Shown piece after piece: positions 46,403-55,770 of a stretch of DNA of 64,000 bases (its first letter is position 1; the number at the start of each line of letters is the position of its first letter). The notes under the pieces were generated by a model that worked only from the letters and a program-made list of their open reading frames with translations, did no database searches and was not told where the DNA came from. The stretch spans positions 248,001-312,000 of the forward strand of contig JAUMXB010000001.1 of assembly GCA_030529365.1 (NCBI GenBank), written 5' to 3'. This DNA is from Cardiobacteriaceae bacterium (GTDB lineage: Bacteria; Pseudomonadota; Gammaproteobacteria; Cardiobacteriales; Cardiobacteriaceae). The translations under genes and the position numbers were made by a program.

Positions 46403-47445
46403 GTGCTGCTTCTCCGCGACAGAATGATCCAGAAGAAAAACGGCACGCCGATGAACGACGTAATAATGCCTATCGGGAAAATCGCGCCGGGATTGATGAT
46501 TTTCGAGAGCACCGATGCCGACGACAAAAACGCCGCACCGGTCAGCATCGACGCGGGCAGGAAAAAGCGCTGGTCCTCGCCGACCAGCATGCGCGCCACA
46601 TGCGGCGCCACCAGCCCGATAAAGCCGATGGTGCCGACGAAGCTGATCACCGTCGCCGTCATCACCGCAACAATCACCAGCGTTTTCATGCGCAGCGCGG
46701 CAAGATTCACGCCCATGCTCGCCGCGCGTTCCTCGCCAAGACGCAGCGCCGTCAATTGCCAGGCGCTGCCGAAAAGCAGCGCGATGCACACCGCCGTCAC
46801 CCCTGCGGTAATCGCGAGCGTATCCCATTTGGTGCGGTTCAACGAACCGAACAGCCAGAAAAGAATGCGCTGCGAATCCTCGGGCGTCGCCATATACTGA
46901 ATCAGCGACGAACCGGACTGGAACAAAAACAGCAAGGCAATCCCCACCAGCACCAGCGTCGCCGAACTGAAACGGCGCATGGACGCGAAAATGAACATCA
47001 CGCCCGCCGCAAGCATCGTCATCAAAAACGCGCCCAGCGGCATCATCACCTTGATGGAAAAGCCGAAACCGCCCAGCACGATCACCAGCGCCGCGCCAAA
47101 ACCGGCTGCCGCCGCCATGCCCAGCGTATAGGGCGAAGCCATGGGATTATTGAGCAGCGTCTGAATCTCCGCGCCGCCCACGCCCAGCGCACAGCCGGCA
47201 ACCAGCGCCATCAGCGCCATGGGCAGACGCAACTGGTGCACGATCTGATCCGTCGTGCCATCCACGCCCTCCATCTTGAACAGCGCGCGCAGCACCTCCA
47301 TCGGACGCAACAGCGCCGGCCCCGTGGCCAAATCGAACACCATCATCACGAAACAAAATACGGCAAAGCCGCACACAATCAGCCAGCGCCGCCTTTCCCG
47401 CTGGCGGTGCGCGGCAATGGTCTCGCGGATAATCTCATTGCTCAT
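46399..47445 (-). CDS. FecCD-family ABC transporter permease
   Basis: A 348-residue inner-membrane permease with about 9-10 hydrophobic segments. Family signatures are LRLPMALMALVAGCALGVGG, a PLASPYTLG-like stretch (NPMASPYTLGMAAAAGFGAA), GEERAASMGV and GFIGLVAPHVARMLVG, the site contacting the ATPase. A longer N-terminal cytoplasmic region rich in Arg precedes the first segment. It is the only permease for two binding-protein genes upstream, implying a homodimeric channel. Confidence 0.94.
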   Translation of the reverse strand: MSNEIIRETIAAHRQRERRRWLIVCGFAVFCFVMMVFDLATGPALLRPMEVLRALFKMEGVDGTTDQIVHQLRLPMALMALVAGCALGVGGAEIQTLLNNPMASPYTLGMAAAAGFGAALVIVLGGFGFSIKVMMPLGAFLMTMLAAGVMFIFASMRRFSSATLVLVGIALLFLFQSGSSLIQYMATPEDSQRILFWLFGSLNRTKWDTLAITAGVTAVCIALLFGSAWQLTALRLGEERAASMGVNLAALRMKTLVIVAVMTATVISFVGTIGFIGLVAPHVARMLVGEDQRFFLPASMLTGAAFLSSASVLSKIINPGAIFPIGIITSFIGVPFFFWIILSRRSST

Positions 47446-47477
47446 GCAATTCCCTGTTTATCAAAAAATCATTTCAA

Positions 47478-47533
47478 ATCGTTATTTTTTACCACATAAA
47501 GCGCTTCATGATGGTAAAAAAACACTATTTTTA
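47478..47533. repeat. AAGCGCTT modular palindromic element, one core (locus N)
   Basis: Core 47499-47506. Arms TTATTTTTTACCA and TGGTAAAAAAACACTATTTTT form a hairpin. Located inside the ABC transporter gene row, just upstream of the permease. Confidence 0.9.
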
Positions 47534-47598
47534 CACAAAACATGATATTCCGCAGGATGGGCGCAAGCCCGGGCACCCACGCAAAACTGCGAATAATC

Positions 47599-47632
47599 CG
47601 TAGGTTGGGGGGAACAACGTGAACCCCAACAT
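47599..47632. repeat. GTAGGTTGGGG-type hairpin repeat
   Basis: CGTAGGTTGGGG, a short loop containing GAACAACGTGAA and CCCCAAC form a stem, closely matching the copy near 48958. A related GGATGGGCGCAAGCCCGGGCACCC stretch just upstream (about 47558-47583) recalls the arms near 16.9 kb. Confidence 0.7.
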
Positions 47633-47723
47633 AAAAACATCATTGCCTGTTGCAGTTCGGCTATAACCGCTCCCAAAAACAGAATTTTTCGAGAGCGGCC
47701 ATAGCCTGGGCAAACCGGCAAAC

Positions 47724-48818
47724 TCACTTCGCCTGAATGAAGAAAGTCCCTTCCGGCACGACTGGCAAATATTTCTTGTGGAAATCCAGATACGTCTGCA
47801 CCGGATCCACATCGGCAAACGCCTCGGGATAGAGCGCTTTCGCCACATACTGGATCGCGGCGGCATCCGCCAGTGTGCGCGACGCGCCTTGGTAAAGGCC
47901 GAAAAGACGCCCTTCCTTGATGGCCGGCAATTCCGACCAGCCCACACGCGCCTTGTATCCGGCCAAGCGCTTCTGCGCCTCGTCCTCGCTGATATTGATG
48001 CCCATCACCATGGCTTCCGGGTTCTTTTTCAACTCGGTTTCACGTCCGGCAATCATCACCACTTCCGGCTTGCTCGCCAGCACCTGCTCGGGATTCATCG
48101 GCCCCGCGTATTCCACATGGCCAACCGCGATATTGTCGCCCATCGCCTGCTCAGCCAGCGGCCCCCACATGGTATTGCCGAAGCTGTTGCCAAGTTCCGC
48201 CGGCCCCTTGTTGCCAAATTCCAGATAAATCTTCGGCTTGGGCTTGCCCGATTTTTCCACGCGCGCATGCACGTCTTTCACGACGCCCTCATACCAATCG
48301 GCGATCTCCTTGGCGCGCGCTTCCTGGCCGGTAATCTCGCCGAGCACACGCGTGGATTGCAGATGCAAATCGAGCTGCTCCTTGTTGTAATCAAGCACCA
48401 CCACCGGAATACCAGCCTTGATCACCGGCTCCATGTCATCCTCGATCACGGTCCACTGCCAATCGGCGAGCACCACCAAATCGGGCTTGAGCGCCAGCAC
48501 TTTTTCCACGGAAAATGTCCCCACTTCCACTTCGCCCACATCCTCAAGCTCGTTCAATTTGGGCAGCGCCTTGCTGTAAACGTCCCAGCTCGTCGGCGTC
48601 CAGTCCGTCCAAACCGCCTTGGAAAAGCCCACTACATTATCCAGCGCCTTCTCGCCGCCCACCGCCAGATAATCGGTGTAATAAAAACCGAGCATGATGC
48701 GCTTGGCCGGCACATCCACCTGCACCTCGCGCCCGAGCACATCCTTCACCGTCTTCACTTCCGCCTGCGCGGCAAACGATGCGGCAAGCATCGCCGCCAT
48801 CACTGCTTTCTTAAACAT
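47724..48818 (-). CDS. Periplasmic substrate-binding protein of the FecB/MolA type (paralogue 1)
   Basis: A 364-residue binding protein from the ATG at 48818, with a signal peptide ending AAQA-EV. It has the two-lobe TroA-like fold pattern: VKDVLGREVQVDVPAKRIML, VLALKPDLVVLA, VVVLDYN and a long connecting helix. It shares phrasing and length with paralogue 2 (MGREVQVDVP, STEKALALKPD, a shared ending VVPEGTFF). Family members bind ferric siderophores, heme, cobalamin or, in MolA, molybdate and tungstate; the ligand here is unclear. A repeat-filled gap separates it from paralogue 2. Confidence 0.9.
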   Translation of the reverse strand: MFKKAVMAAMLAASFAAQAEVKTVKDVLGREVQVDVPAKRIMLGFYYTDYLAVGGEKALDNVVGFSKAVWTDWTPTSWDVYSKALPKLNELEDVGEVEVGTFSVEKVLALKPDLVVLADWQWTVIEDDMEPVIKAGIPVVVLDYNKEQLDLHLQSTRVLGEITGQEARAKEIADWYEGVVKDVHARVEKSGKPKPKIYLEFGNKGPAELGNSFGNTMWGPLAEQAMGDNIAVGHVEYAGPMNPEQVLASKPEVVMIAGRETELKKNPEAMVMGINISEDEAQKRLAGYKARVGWSELPAIKEGRLFGLYQGASRTLADAAAIQYVAKALYPEAFADVDPVQTYLDFHKKYLPVVPEGTFFIQAK

Positions 48819-48856
48819 ATTGGCTCCTTGTCTATCAAGATTATAAAAAAGCTTTT

Positions 48857-48939
48857 TATAGTGATTTTTTACCACCTAAAAGCGCTTTAGATGAGAAAAT
48901 TTCTCGCAGAAAGCGCTTATTGATGAGAAAATTTCCCAT
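48857..48939. repeat. AAGCGCTT modular palindromic element, two cores (locus O)
   Basis: Cores at 48880-48887 and 48911-48918 (31 bp apart) around AGATGAGAAAATTTCTC; left module TATAGTGATTTTTTACCA. Between the two binding-protein genes. Confidence 0.9.
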
Positions 48940-48957
48940 CAATTCCTGCAAGCCATC

Positions 48958-49032
48958 CGCAGGTTGGGGTGAACAACGTGAACCCCAGCATGAAAGCAGC
49001 CTTGCCTGTTCATGGGAACCCGCCAACCTGCG
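48958..49032. repeat. 75-bp GTAGGTTGG-type element with 10-bp terminal inverted repeats
   Basis: Begins CGCAGGTTGG (48958-48967) and ends with its exact complement CCAACCTGCG (49023-49032). Inside lies TTGGGGTGAACAACGTGAACCCC, a hairpin shared in two overlapping halves with the copy at 47599. Resembles a small MITE or REP-like unit directly upstream of the end of paralogue 2. Confidence 0.75.
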
Positions 49033-49043
49033 AATCAACATCG

Positions 49044-50138
49044 TCATTTTTCCTTGGGATAGAGGAAAAACGTCCCCTCCGGCACCACCGGCAAATAGCT
49101 GCGATGGAAATCGAGATACGTCTTCTCGGGATCCACATCCTGGAATGCCTCGGGATACAGCGCCTTGGCAATGAACTGCGCCGAAGCGAGATCGGAAAGC
49201 GAGCGCGAAGCGGTTTGATAAATGCCGTACACGCGATTGTTCTTCACTGCCGGCAAATCCGCCCAGCCGGTGCGCGCCATAAAGCCCGCCAAACGCTTGC
49301 GTGCATCGTCCTCGCTGATGCCAATGCCCATCGCCATGATTTCCGCCTGCTGGTCCGCCTTGTTCTCCAGACCAGTCATAATGATCACTTCCGGTTTGGC
49401 GGTCAGAAGCTGCTCGGGATTGATCTGCCCCCATTTCTCGATATGCGGCGCGCTCACATTATCGCCGCCCGCCGCCTGCATAATCGCGCCCCACATGTTG
49501 TTGCCCCAGGTGTAGCTGTATTCCTGCGGCCCCTTGTCGCCAAACTCCATGTAAATCGAAGGTTTGGGCAGATTCGCCGCCTCAATGCGCTTGGCAATGT
49601 CCGCCATGCCGTCGGCGTATTCTTGGGCAATCTTGTCCGCGCGCTCGGTCGTGCCGGCAAGCTCGCCAAAAATGCGCGCGCTTTTCGTATGCTTCTCCAC
49701 GCTCTGGTCATTGAAATCCACGACCACAACCGGCACGCCCGCCGCCTCGAACCGCGGCAATTCCTCGGAAAGCGCCTTGTACTGGATTTCGGGAATCACC
49801 AGCACATCCGGCTTGAGCGCCAGCGCCTTTTCCGTGGAAAACGTATTGCTCACCACATAGCCCACATCGGCAATATCCTTGAGCGCGGGCATTTTTTCCG
49901 CATAGAGCTTCCAGCTGCCCGGATTGAACTCCTCCCAGAACTGGCGGGAAATGCCGACCACCTTGTCGAAATTCTCCGCGCCGGCCACCGCAATGTAATC
50001 GGGATAATAGAACGTCAGCACCGCGCGCTTCACCGGCACATCCACCTGCACCTCGCGCCCCATCACGTCCGTAATCGTCCTGACTTCCGCCTGCGCCCAC
50101 ACACTCACGGCCAATGCCGCAACCAAAAGCTTTCTCAT
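49044..50138 (-). CDS. Periplasmic substrate-binding protein of the FecB/MolA type (paralogue 2)
   Basis: A 364-residue paralogue of the neighbouring binding protein, from the ATG at 50138; signal peptide ends WAQA-EV. Conserved phrases include ITDVMGREVQVDVP, TFYYPDYIAVAGAENFDKVVG, STEKALALKPDVLVIP and the ending VVPEGTFFLYP. Equal length and alignable ends indicate a tandem duplication, but the middle regions differ enough to suggest different ligands. It is probably the first gene of the importer operon. A 15-bp palindrome lies about 105 nt upstream. Confidence 0.9.
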   Translation of the reverse strand: MRKLLVAALAVSVWAQAEVRTITDVMGREVQVDVPVKRAVLTFYYPDYIAVAGAENFDKVVGISRQFWEEFNPGSWKLYAEKMPALKDIADVGYVVSNTFSTEKALALKPDVLVIPEIQYKALSEELPRFEAAGVPVVVVDFNDQSVEKHTKSARIFGELAGTTERADKIAQEYADGMADIAKRIEAANLPKPSIYMEFGDKGPQEYSYTWGNNMWGAIMQAAGGDNVSAPHIEKWGQINPEQLLTAKPEVIIMTGLENKADQQAEIMAMGIGISEDDARKRLAGFMARTGWADLPAVKNNRVYGIYQTASRSLSDLASAQFIAKALYPEAFQDVDPEKTYLDFHRSYLPVVPEGTFFLYPKEK

Positions 50139-50244
50139 TTGTTTTCCTTGAATATTTTTATTCTTCAGGGTCAATCCCTGACGCGGCGCGCAGTGTAGCA
50201 GCGAACGCTGAAAAAAAATACAAACGATAAAACTTCTTATTTCG

Positions 50245-50259
50245 TGATATACTATATCA
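50245..50259. promoter_or_regulatory. Perfect 15-bp palindrome, candidate metal-responsive operator
   Basis: TGATATACTATATCA is a perfect dyad around a central C, in the AT-rich gap upstream of the binding-protein gene. It resembles a regulator site but is not a good match to the classic Fur box. It may also contain a -10 hexamer on either strand. Confidence 0.5.
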
Positions 50260-50329
50260 GCACAACTTTTTCCAACGTATTTTCAATGGGAAAGCCATTC
50301 TTCTCCATCACGCATGGCAAATCATGAAA

Positions 50330-50377
50330 TGAGATTTTTTCTCACGCACAAGCGCTTCTCGCGATAAAAAATATCAT
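50330..50377. repeat. AAGCGCTT modular palindromic element, one core (locus P)
   Basis: Core 50350-50357 with left module TGAGATTTTTTCTCA and right module GATAAAAAATATCA. In the divergent gap between the importer and the thiamin operon, upstream of both promoters. Confidence 0.85.
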
Positions 50378-50485
50378 ATAAAAACGTTAAAATAATAAAT
50401 TTAACGCATTGTTTATCCCATATCCGGGAAAAATTCCCGCAAACCACAGAGATCTTTACTCCCTCATGAAAAACCGTTAATCTGT

Positions 50486-50574
50486 GCGCCTCTTGTCGGG
50501 GTGTCGCCCAGGGGCGGCTGAGATTTACCCGTGGAACCTGATCCGGCTCATACCGGCGGAGGGAACAAGGCGCA
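50486..50574 (+). ncRNA. TPP (thi-box) riboswitch
   Basis: Contains the conserved thiamin-pyrophosphate aptamer elements in order: CGGGGTG, GGCTGAGA, ACCCG, GAACCTGATCCGG, the ATACCGGCG loop and AGGGA. Closing P1 pairing is possible between GCGCC at 50486 and GGCGC near 50570. It lies 42 nt upstream of thiD. When TPP is bound it should lower expression of thiD and the ThiZXY-type importer, either by blocking the ribosome site or by termination; no clear terminator is visible, so translational control is likelier. Confidence 0.95.
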
Positions 50575-50615
50575 TCACCCGTCCTGTTTTCTCCGGTAAC
50601 GCACAGCGAGGAAAC

Positions 50616-51413
<798 letters not shown>

Positions 51414-52136
51414 ATGGGCGCCGTCGTTTTGCAGGACGTGGCGGTGCGCCTTGGCGGCGAACAGATCCTCACCCCGCTCACGCACACTTTTGCCGCCGGC
51501 AAATGGCACGTCATCCTCGGCCGCTCCGGCACCGGCAAGAGCACGCTGTTGCGCGCCATCGCAGGATTGTTGCCGCCGGACAGCGTCTCCGGGCAAATCC
51601 GCATTGACGGCCACGCGAACCGCCACGGGCAAATCGCGCTCATGGCGCAGCAAAACGACCTCCTGCCGTGGCTCAGCGCACGCGACAACATCCTCCTCGG
51701 CGCCCGCCTGCGCGGCGAACGCGCCGACCAGAGTGCCGCGCGCGAATGGCTTGCCGCCATTGGTCTCTCCGAACACGGCGACAAACGCCCGGCGGAACTC
51801 TCCGGCGGCCAGCGCCAGCGCATCGCCCTCGCGAGAACGCTCGCGGAAAACCGCCCGCTCATCCTCATGGACGAACCCTTCTCCGCCCTCGATGCCGTCA
51901 ACCGCCACACCCTGCAAACCTTGGCCGCGCGCCTCGTCAAAGGCAAAACCGTCATCATGATCACGCACGATCCGGCGGAAGCGCTGCGCCTCGCTGATAC
52001 CCTGCACATCCTCGACAACGCCCCCTCGCGCCTCATCCCCTGCCCGCTGCCGGATGACGCGCCGCCGCGCGCGCTCGACAACCACGACCTCGCCCATCTC
52101 CACACCGACCTCATCCGGCGCCTCGCCCATGACTGA
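51414..52136 (+). CDS. thiZ: ABC transporter ATPase, ThiZ-like (pyrimidine precursor import)
   Basis: A 240-residue ATPase whose ATG follows the thiD stop directly. Walker A GRSGTGKST, Q-loop MAQQND, signature LSGGQRQRIALARTLAE and Walker B LILMDEPFSALD are intact; the switch His is in MITHDPAEALRLAD. It resembles nitrate/taurine/NMT1-type ATPases. With the riboswitch, permease and NMT1-type binding protein this is a ThiXYZ importer for a thiamin pyrimidine precursor such as formylaminopyrimidine or HMP (context-based). Confidence 0.88.
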   Translation: MGAVVLQDVAVRLGGEQILTPLTHTFAAGKWHVILGRSGTGKSTLLRAIAGLLPPDSVSGQIRIDGHANRHGQIALMAQQNDLLPWLSARDNILLGARLRGERADQSAAREWLAAIGLSEHGDKRPAELSGGQRQRIALARTLAENRPLILMDEPFSALDAVNRHTLQTLAARLVKGKTVIMITHDPAEALRLADTLHILDNAPSRLIPCPLPDDAPPRALDNHDLAHLHTDLIRRLAHD

Positions 52137-52869
52137 CCGCCTCCTCCATGTTTTCGCCATCCTGCTCTTTCTGCTCCTTGCCTGGCAGGGCATCGTCTGG
52201 GCAACCGGCATCCCGCCCTTTCTGCTGCCGCCGCCCGCAACCGTCGCCCATACGCTATGGGACGCACGCGCCCAGCTTGGCGAACACGCGCTGGTCACGC
52301 TTGCGGAAATCCTCGGCGGCCTCGCCCTCGGCATCGTGCTCGGCACGGCAAGCGCGCTCATGCTTCAGGCAAGCCGCCTCGCGCGCTTTCTTCTTTTGCC
52401 CGCCATTCTCATCTCGCAGGCGATACCCGTCTTTGCCCTGGGGCCTATCTTCATGCTGTGGTTTGGCTACGGCATCGCCACCAAGATATTGATAACCCTC
52501 ATCATCATCTATTTCCCCATTACCATTGCCGCCTACGACGGCCTGCGCAACACGCCCGTCGCCTGGCTCGATCTCGCGCGCAGCATGGATGCCCCGCCAT
52601 GGCACACCCTTGTGCATATCCGTCTCCCTGCCGCGCTGCCCGCCTTTGCCTCCGGCCTTCGCGTCGGCGCCACCATCGCGCCCATCGGCGCCATCATCGG
52701 CGAATGGGTGGGCGGCAGCCAGGGCCTCGGCTACCTCATGACCTACGGCCTCGCGCGCATGCAAACCTCGCTGATGTTCGCCGCCCTCGTCGTCCTCGCC
52801 GCCATGACTCTCGCGCTCTACTACGGCATCGATTGGCTACTGAAAAAATGGATCAACTGGACAGTATGA
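52129..52869 (+). CDS. thiX: ABC transporter permease, ThiX-like
   Basis: A 246-residue inner-membrane permease starting at an ATG that overlaps the ATPase gene by 8 nt. About six membrane segments; the cytoplasmic EAA-type loop reads YDGLRNTPVAWLDLARSMDA followed by RLPAALPAFASGLRVG, as in SsuC/TauC-type permeases. It is the membrane part of the riboswitch-controlled importer. Confidence 0.88.
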   Translation: MTDRLLHVFAILLFLLLAWQGIVWATGIPPFLLPPPATVAHTLWDARAQLGEHALVTLAEILGGLALGIVLGTASALMLQASRLARFLLLPAILISQAIPVFALGPIFMLWFGYGIATKILITLIIIYFPITIAAYDGLRNTPVAWLDLARSMDAPPWHTLVHIRLPAALPAFASGLRVGATIAPIGAIIGEWVGGSQGLGYLMTYGLARMQTSLMFAALVVLAAMTLALYYGIDWLLKKWINWTV

Positions 52870-52954
52870 ACCCTGGCAACAAAAGAAGGGTGGATGTAAA
52901 CCCACCATCTACTTGCAAAAAATGCAAAATTTTCAACCCAACCCCGGAGAACCC

Positions 52955-53878
52955 ATGAAAAAAACCCTCCTCGCCGCCCTCTTCTTGAGCGCCCACGTTC
53001 ACGCCGCCGACAAGCTCAATGTCGTCCTCGACTGGTTCGTGAACCCCGACCATGCCGCGCTCATCGTCGCCCAGCAGAAAGGCTATTTCGCCGCGCATGA
53101 TCTCGACGTCACCCTCGAAGAGCCGTCCGACCCCAGCGTGCCACCCAAACTTGTCGCCGCTGGCAAGGCCGATCTCGCCGTCTCCTACCAGCCCGAACTC
53201 TATATCCAGAACGACGCCGGCCTTGGCCTCGTGCGCACCGCAACCCTCGTCGCCACCCCGCTCAACACCCTCATCGTCAGCGAAAAAAGCGACATCAAAA
53301 CCATCGCCGACCTCAAGGGCAAAACCATCGGCTATTCCGTGGCCGGCGTGGAAGAAGCGCTGCTCACCGCCATCCTCAAGACTGGCGGCCTCACCCTCGA
53401 TGACGTCAAGCGCGTCAACGTCAACTTCTCCCTGGCCCCCGCCGTCATGACCGGCCAGGTCGATGCCGTCATCGGCGGCTACCGCAATTTCGAACTGCAC
53501 CAGATGCAGACCGCGGGCCAGCCCGGCCGCGCCTTCTTCATCGAAGAACACGGCGTGCCCGCCTACGACGAACTCATCGTCATCGCCCACAAAGACCGCC
53601 TCAATGCCGACCTTCTCGCCCGCTTCAACCAGGCGCTCGAAGAAGCCACGCAATACACCATCAACCACCCCGAAGACGCCTGGCAAGCCTTCATCGGCTA
53701 CCGCAAGGATCTCGATGACGACACCAACCGCGCTGCCTGGGGCGAAACCCTGCCGCGCCTCGCGCACCGCCCTGGCGCTCTGGATACGCGCCGCTACGAG
53801 CGCTTCGCCGCCTTCATGCACGGGCACGGCCTCATCAAAACCCTGCCCACGCTCGCCGATTACGCCATCCAGCCGTAA
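52955..53878 (+). CDS. thiY: NMT1/THI5-like periplasmic binding protein, ThiY-like
   Basis: A 307-residue protein from the ATG at 52955 (CGGAGA upstream) with a signal peptide ending HVHA-AD. The mature start, LNVVLDWFVNPDHAALIVAQ, and LAVSYQPELY are typical of NMT1/ThiY proteins, which bind pyrimidine precursors of thiamin. A weak hairpin (GGGTGG with CCCACC) lies in the 85-bp gap before it, possibly tuning its level. A terminator-like hairpin follows. Confidence 0.9.
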   Translation: MKKTLLAALFLSAHVHAADKLNVVLDWFVNPDHAALIVAQQKGYFAAHDLDVTLEEPSDPSVPPKLVAAGKADLAVSYQPELYIQNDAGLGLVRTATLVATPLNTLIVSEKSDIKTIADLKGKTIGYSVAGVEEALLTAILKTGGLTLDDVKRVNVNFSLAPAVMTGQVDAVIGGYRNFELHQMQTAGQPGRAFFIEEHGVPAYDELIVIAHKDRLNADLLARFNQALEEATQYTINHPEDAWQAFIGYRKDLDDDTNRAAWGETLPRLAHRPGALDTRRYERFAAFMHGHGLIKTLPTLADYAIQP

Positions 53879-53905
53879 GCCGCGCTGCCATCCCCACCAA
53901 ACGCC

Positions 53906-53935
53906 CCGGGCATTGTTGGCATCGCCAATGCCCGG
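53906..53935 (+). terminator. Hairpin at the end of the thiamin operon
   Basis: CCGGGCATTG and CAATGCCCGG form a perfect 10-bp stem with a 10-nt loop, 27 nt after the ThiY-like gene. There is no T tract, so it may protect the mRNA 3' end or need Rho. Confidence 0.55.
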
Positions 53936-53984
53936 TGCGCCATATCATCCACTGCCGCCACAGGATTTTCACAAAAAGTCCTTT

Positions 53985-54065
53985 TATAAATATTTTTTAC
54001 CACTAATAAGCGCTTATCGTGATAAAAAACATCCATGCAAGCGCTTAATAGTGATAAAAAATACC
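53985..54065. repeat. AAGCGCTT modular palindromic element, two cores (locus Q)
   Basis: Cores at 54008-54015 and 54039-54046 (31 bp apart). Modules TATTTTTTACCA on the left, GTGATAAAAAACATCCAT centrally and GTGATAAAAAATACCA on the right. Confidence 0.9.
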
Positions 54066-54165
54066 ACCACAACAAACAACGCCGCATCATCTCCCGCAAA
54101 GACTGCTGACAAAAACTGACAAACCGCCCCGCTATACTCGCTCCGTCCCCAAACCGGAGCCATCC

Positions 54166-54798
54166 ATGAAAAACCTGACCCTCTACACCCATCCCATGTC
54201 GCGCGGCACCACCGTACTCTGGATGCTGAAAGAATGCGAAGCCGACCACGACCTCGTTCTTCTCCCCTTCGGCGAAAAAATGAAAAGCGCGGAATACCTC
54301 GCCATCAATCCCCTGGGCAAAGTCCCCGCCCTGAAGCACGGCGAACTTGTCCTCACCGAAACCCTCGCCATCCTCACCTGGCTTGCCGAGCAATACCCGG
54401 AAAAAGGCCTCATCCCGCCTGCGGCCAGTGCGGAACGCGGCGAATACTACCGCTGGATGTGCTTTGCCCTGCATCTCGAATACGCCGCCTTCGACCGTTT
54501 CTTTGCCCGCGGCGACGACAGCGCGGAACAGCGTCTTGCCATCGGCTACGGCGATTTCGTGACGGCCTTCGCCACCCTGCGCGAACGCCTGCAACAGCGC
54601 GACTACCTCATCGGCGATCATTTCACCGCACTGGATCTCTACTACACCGTCCTGCTCGTGCAATTTACCCGCTACCGCGCCGTATTGCCGGCCGACGATC
54701 CCGTCTTTGCGCCCTATATCGCACACCATAGCGCGCGCCCCGCCTTTGCGGAAACCTGGGCCTGGGCAGAGCAAGCGGCCGCAAACCTCGAACCATAG
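54166..54798 (+). CDS. Glutathione S-transferase family protein
   Basis: A 210-residue GST. The N-terminal thioredoxin-like domain opens LYTHPMSRGTTVLWMLKE, contains NPLGKVPAL with the cis-Pro and LTETLAILTWLAE with the Glu-Thr/Ser pair binding glutathione. The C-terminal helical domain follows (YLIGDHFTALDLYY). Ser in the first loop is the likely catalytic residue. A CGGAG ribosome site precedes the ATG. Substrate unknown. Confidence 0.92.
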   Translation: MKNLTLYTHPMSRGTTVLWMLKECEADHDLVLLPFGEKMKSAEYLAINPLGKVPALKHGELVLTETLAILTWLAEQYPEKGLIPPAASAERGEYYRWMCFALHLEYAAFDRFFARGDDSAEQRLAIGYGDFVTAFATLRERLQQRDYLIGDHFTALDLYYTVLLVQFTRYRAVLPADDPVFAPYIAHHSARPAFAETWAWAEQAAANLEP

Positions 54799-55128
54799 GC
54801 CTTCTGTGTCCGAAAGCACTTTCATGGCGTATAAAGCCGAGAAACACGGATGAACACTGCCATCCATGCGCATGCCCTGCTATCGGAAAAACATGACGGC
54901 ACGGCATGCGTTCAACAACATCGATAACAAATCCAAAGGCAAGGAATATCCAGCCAGCCAAAGCGTTTTTGTCCGGATATTGACGACAAATTCACTCATT
55001 CCAATTCTTGCGGCTGCCAACCCGGCCTCCGCCACACCACCACAAATTCACCGCAATTTCACACACGCTTCAAGCAGCCGCTCGCGCGACAACGCACACT
55101 GTGCCGGTCTTGTCACCAGGAGACCGTC
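54799..55128. other. 330-bp intergenic region before the CreD-like gene
   Basis: No credible ORF, no AAGCGCTT element and no clear promoter or terminator seen. The only recognisable feature is the AGGAG ribosome site just before 55129. Confidence 0.5.
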
Positions 55129-55770
55129 ATGGAAAAAACCTCGCAGAAACTCATCATCATCGCCGTCATCGGCATTTTCCTCATCTTCGCCGTGGAGCTG
55201 CTGAACGGCCTTGTCCACGAGCGCAGCGTCTATGCCGGAAGAGCACTCGCCAACACCGCCAACCCTTTCGCCGAAGCCATTCTCAACGAACGCCTGGGTG
55301 TGCACCGGCTCACCGAGCGCAGCAGCAAATACGCCGTGCTTTTCCTCATCATCACTTTTGGCGGCTGTTTTCTCTTTGAAACCCTGCGCGGCCTGCGCAT
55401 CCATCCGGTGCAATACACCTTGGTCGGCGCAGCCAACAGCATGTTTTTCCTGCTATTGCTCTCGCTCGGTGAACAGATCGGCTTCGATCTGGCCTATCTT
55501 GCTGCCGCTGCCGCCTGCATTGCCCTGATTGCCGGCTATCTCAGCGCCGTGCTTGGCGGCTGGTCGCGCGCGGGCATGCTCGCCGCCATGCTCGCCCTTG
55601 CCTATGCGGTGCTCTATTTCCTCCTGCACACCAGCGAATACACCCTGCTCATCGGCAGCCTGCTGCTCTTTGCCGCGCTCGCCGCCGTGATGTATGGCAC
55701 CCGCCATTTCGACTGGTACGCCCTGAAGCACAAAACCTCCACGGAGAACGATCATGAGCCGTTTGCCTGA
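55129..55770 (+). CDS. Miniature CreD-like inner membrane protein
   Basis: A 213-residue membrane protein. After an N-terminal segment (about residues 8-27) and a short loop, it shows the C-terminal half of CreD: YAVLFLIITFGGCFLFETL, RIHPVQYTLVGAAN, LLLLSLGEQIGFDLAYL and HTSEYTLLIGSLLLF, ending RHFDWYALK. CreD is usually about 450 residues, so most of the periplasmic domain is missing, apparently by internal deletion. CreBC are not nearby. It may be a stable short form or a degrading remnant; the frame is intact with an AGGAG ribosome site. Confidence 0.8.
   Translation: MEKTSQKLIIIAVIGIFLIFAVELLNGLVHERSVYAGRALANTANPFAEAILNERLGVHRLTERSSKYAVLFLIITFGGCFLFETLRGLRIHPVQYTLVGAANSMFFLLLLSLGEQIGFDLAYLAAAAACIALIAGYLSAVLGGWSRAGMLAAMLALAYAVLYFLLHTSEYTLLIGSLLLFAALAAVMYGTRHFDWYALKHKTSTENDHEPFA

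Noticed and set aside
50245-50259. Calling the palindrome a Fur box
   Set aside because: It has dyad symmetry but poor agreement with the GATAAT-repeat pattern of Fur sites, so only a generic operator is claimed.
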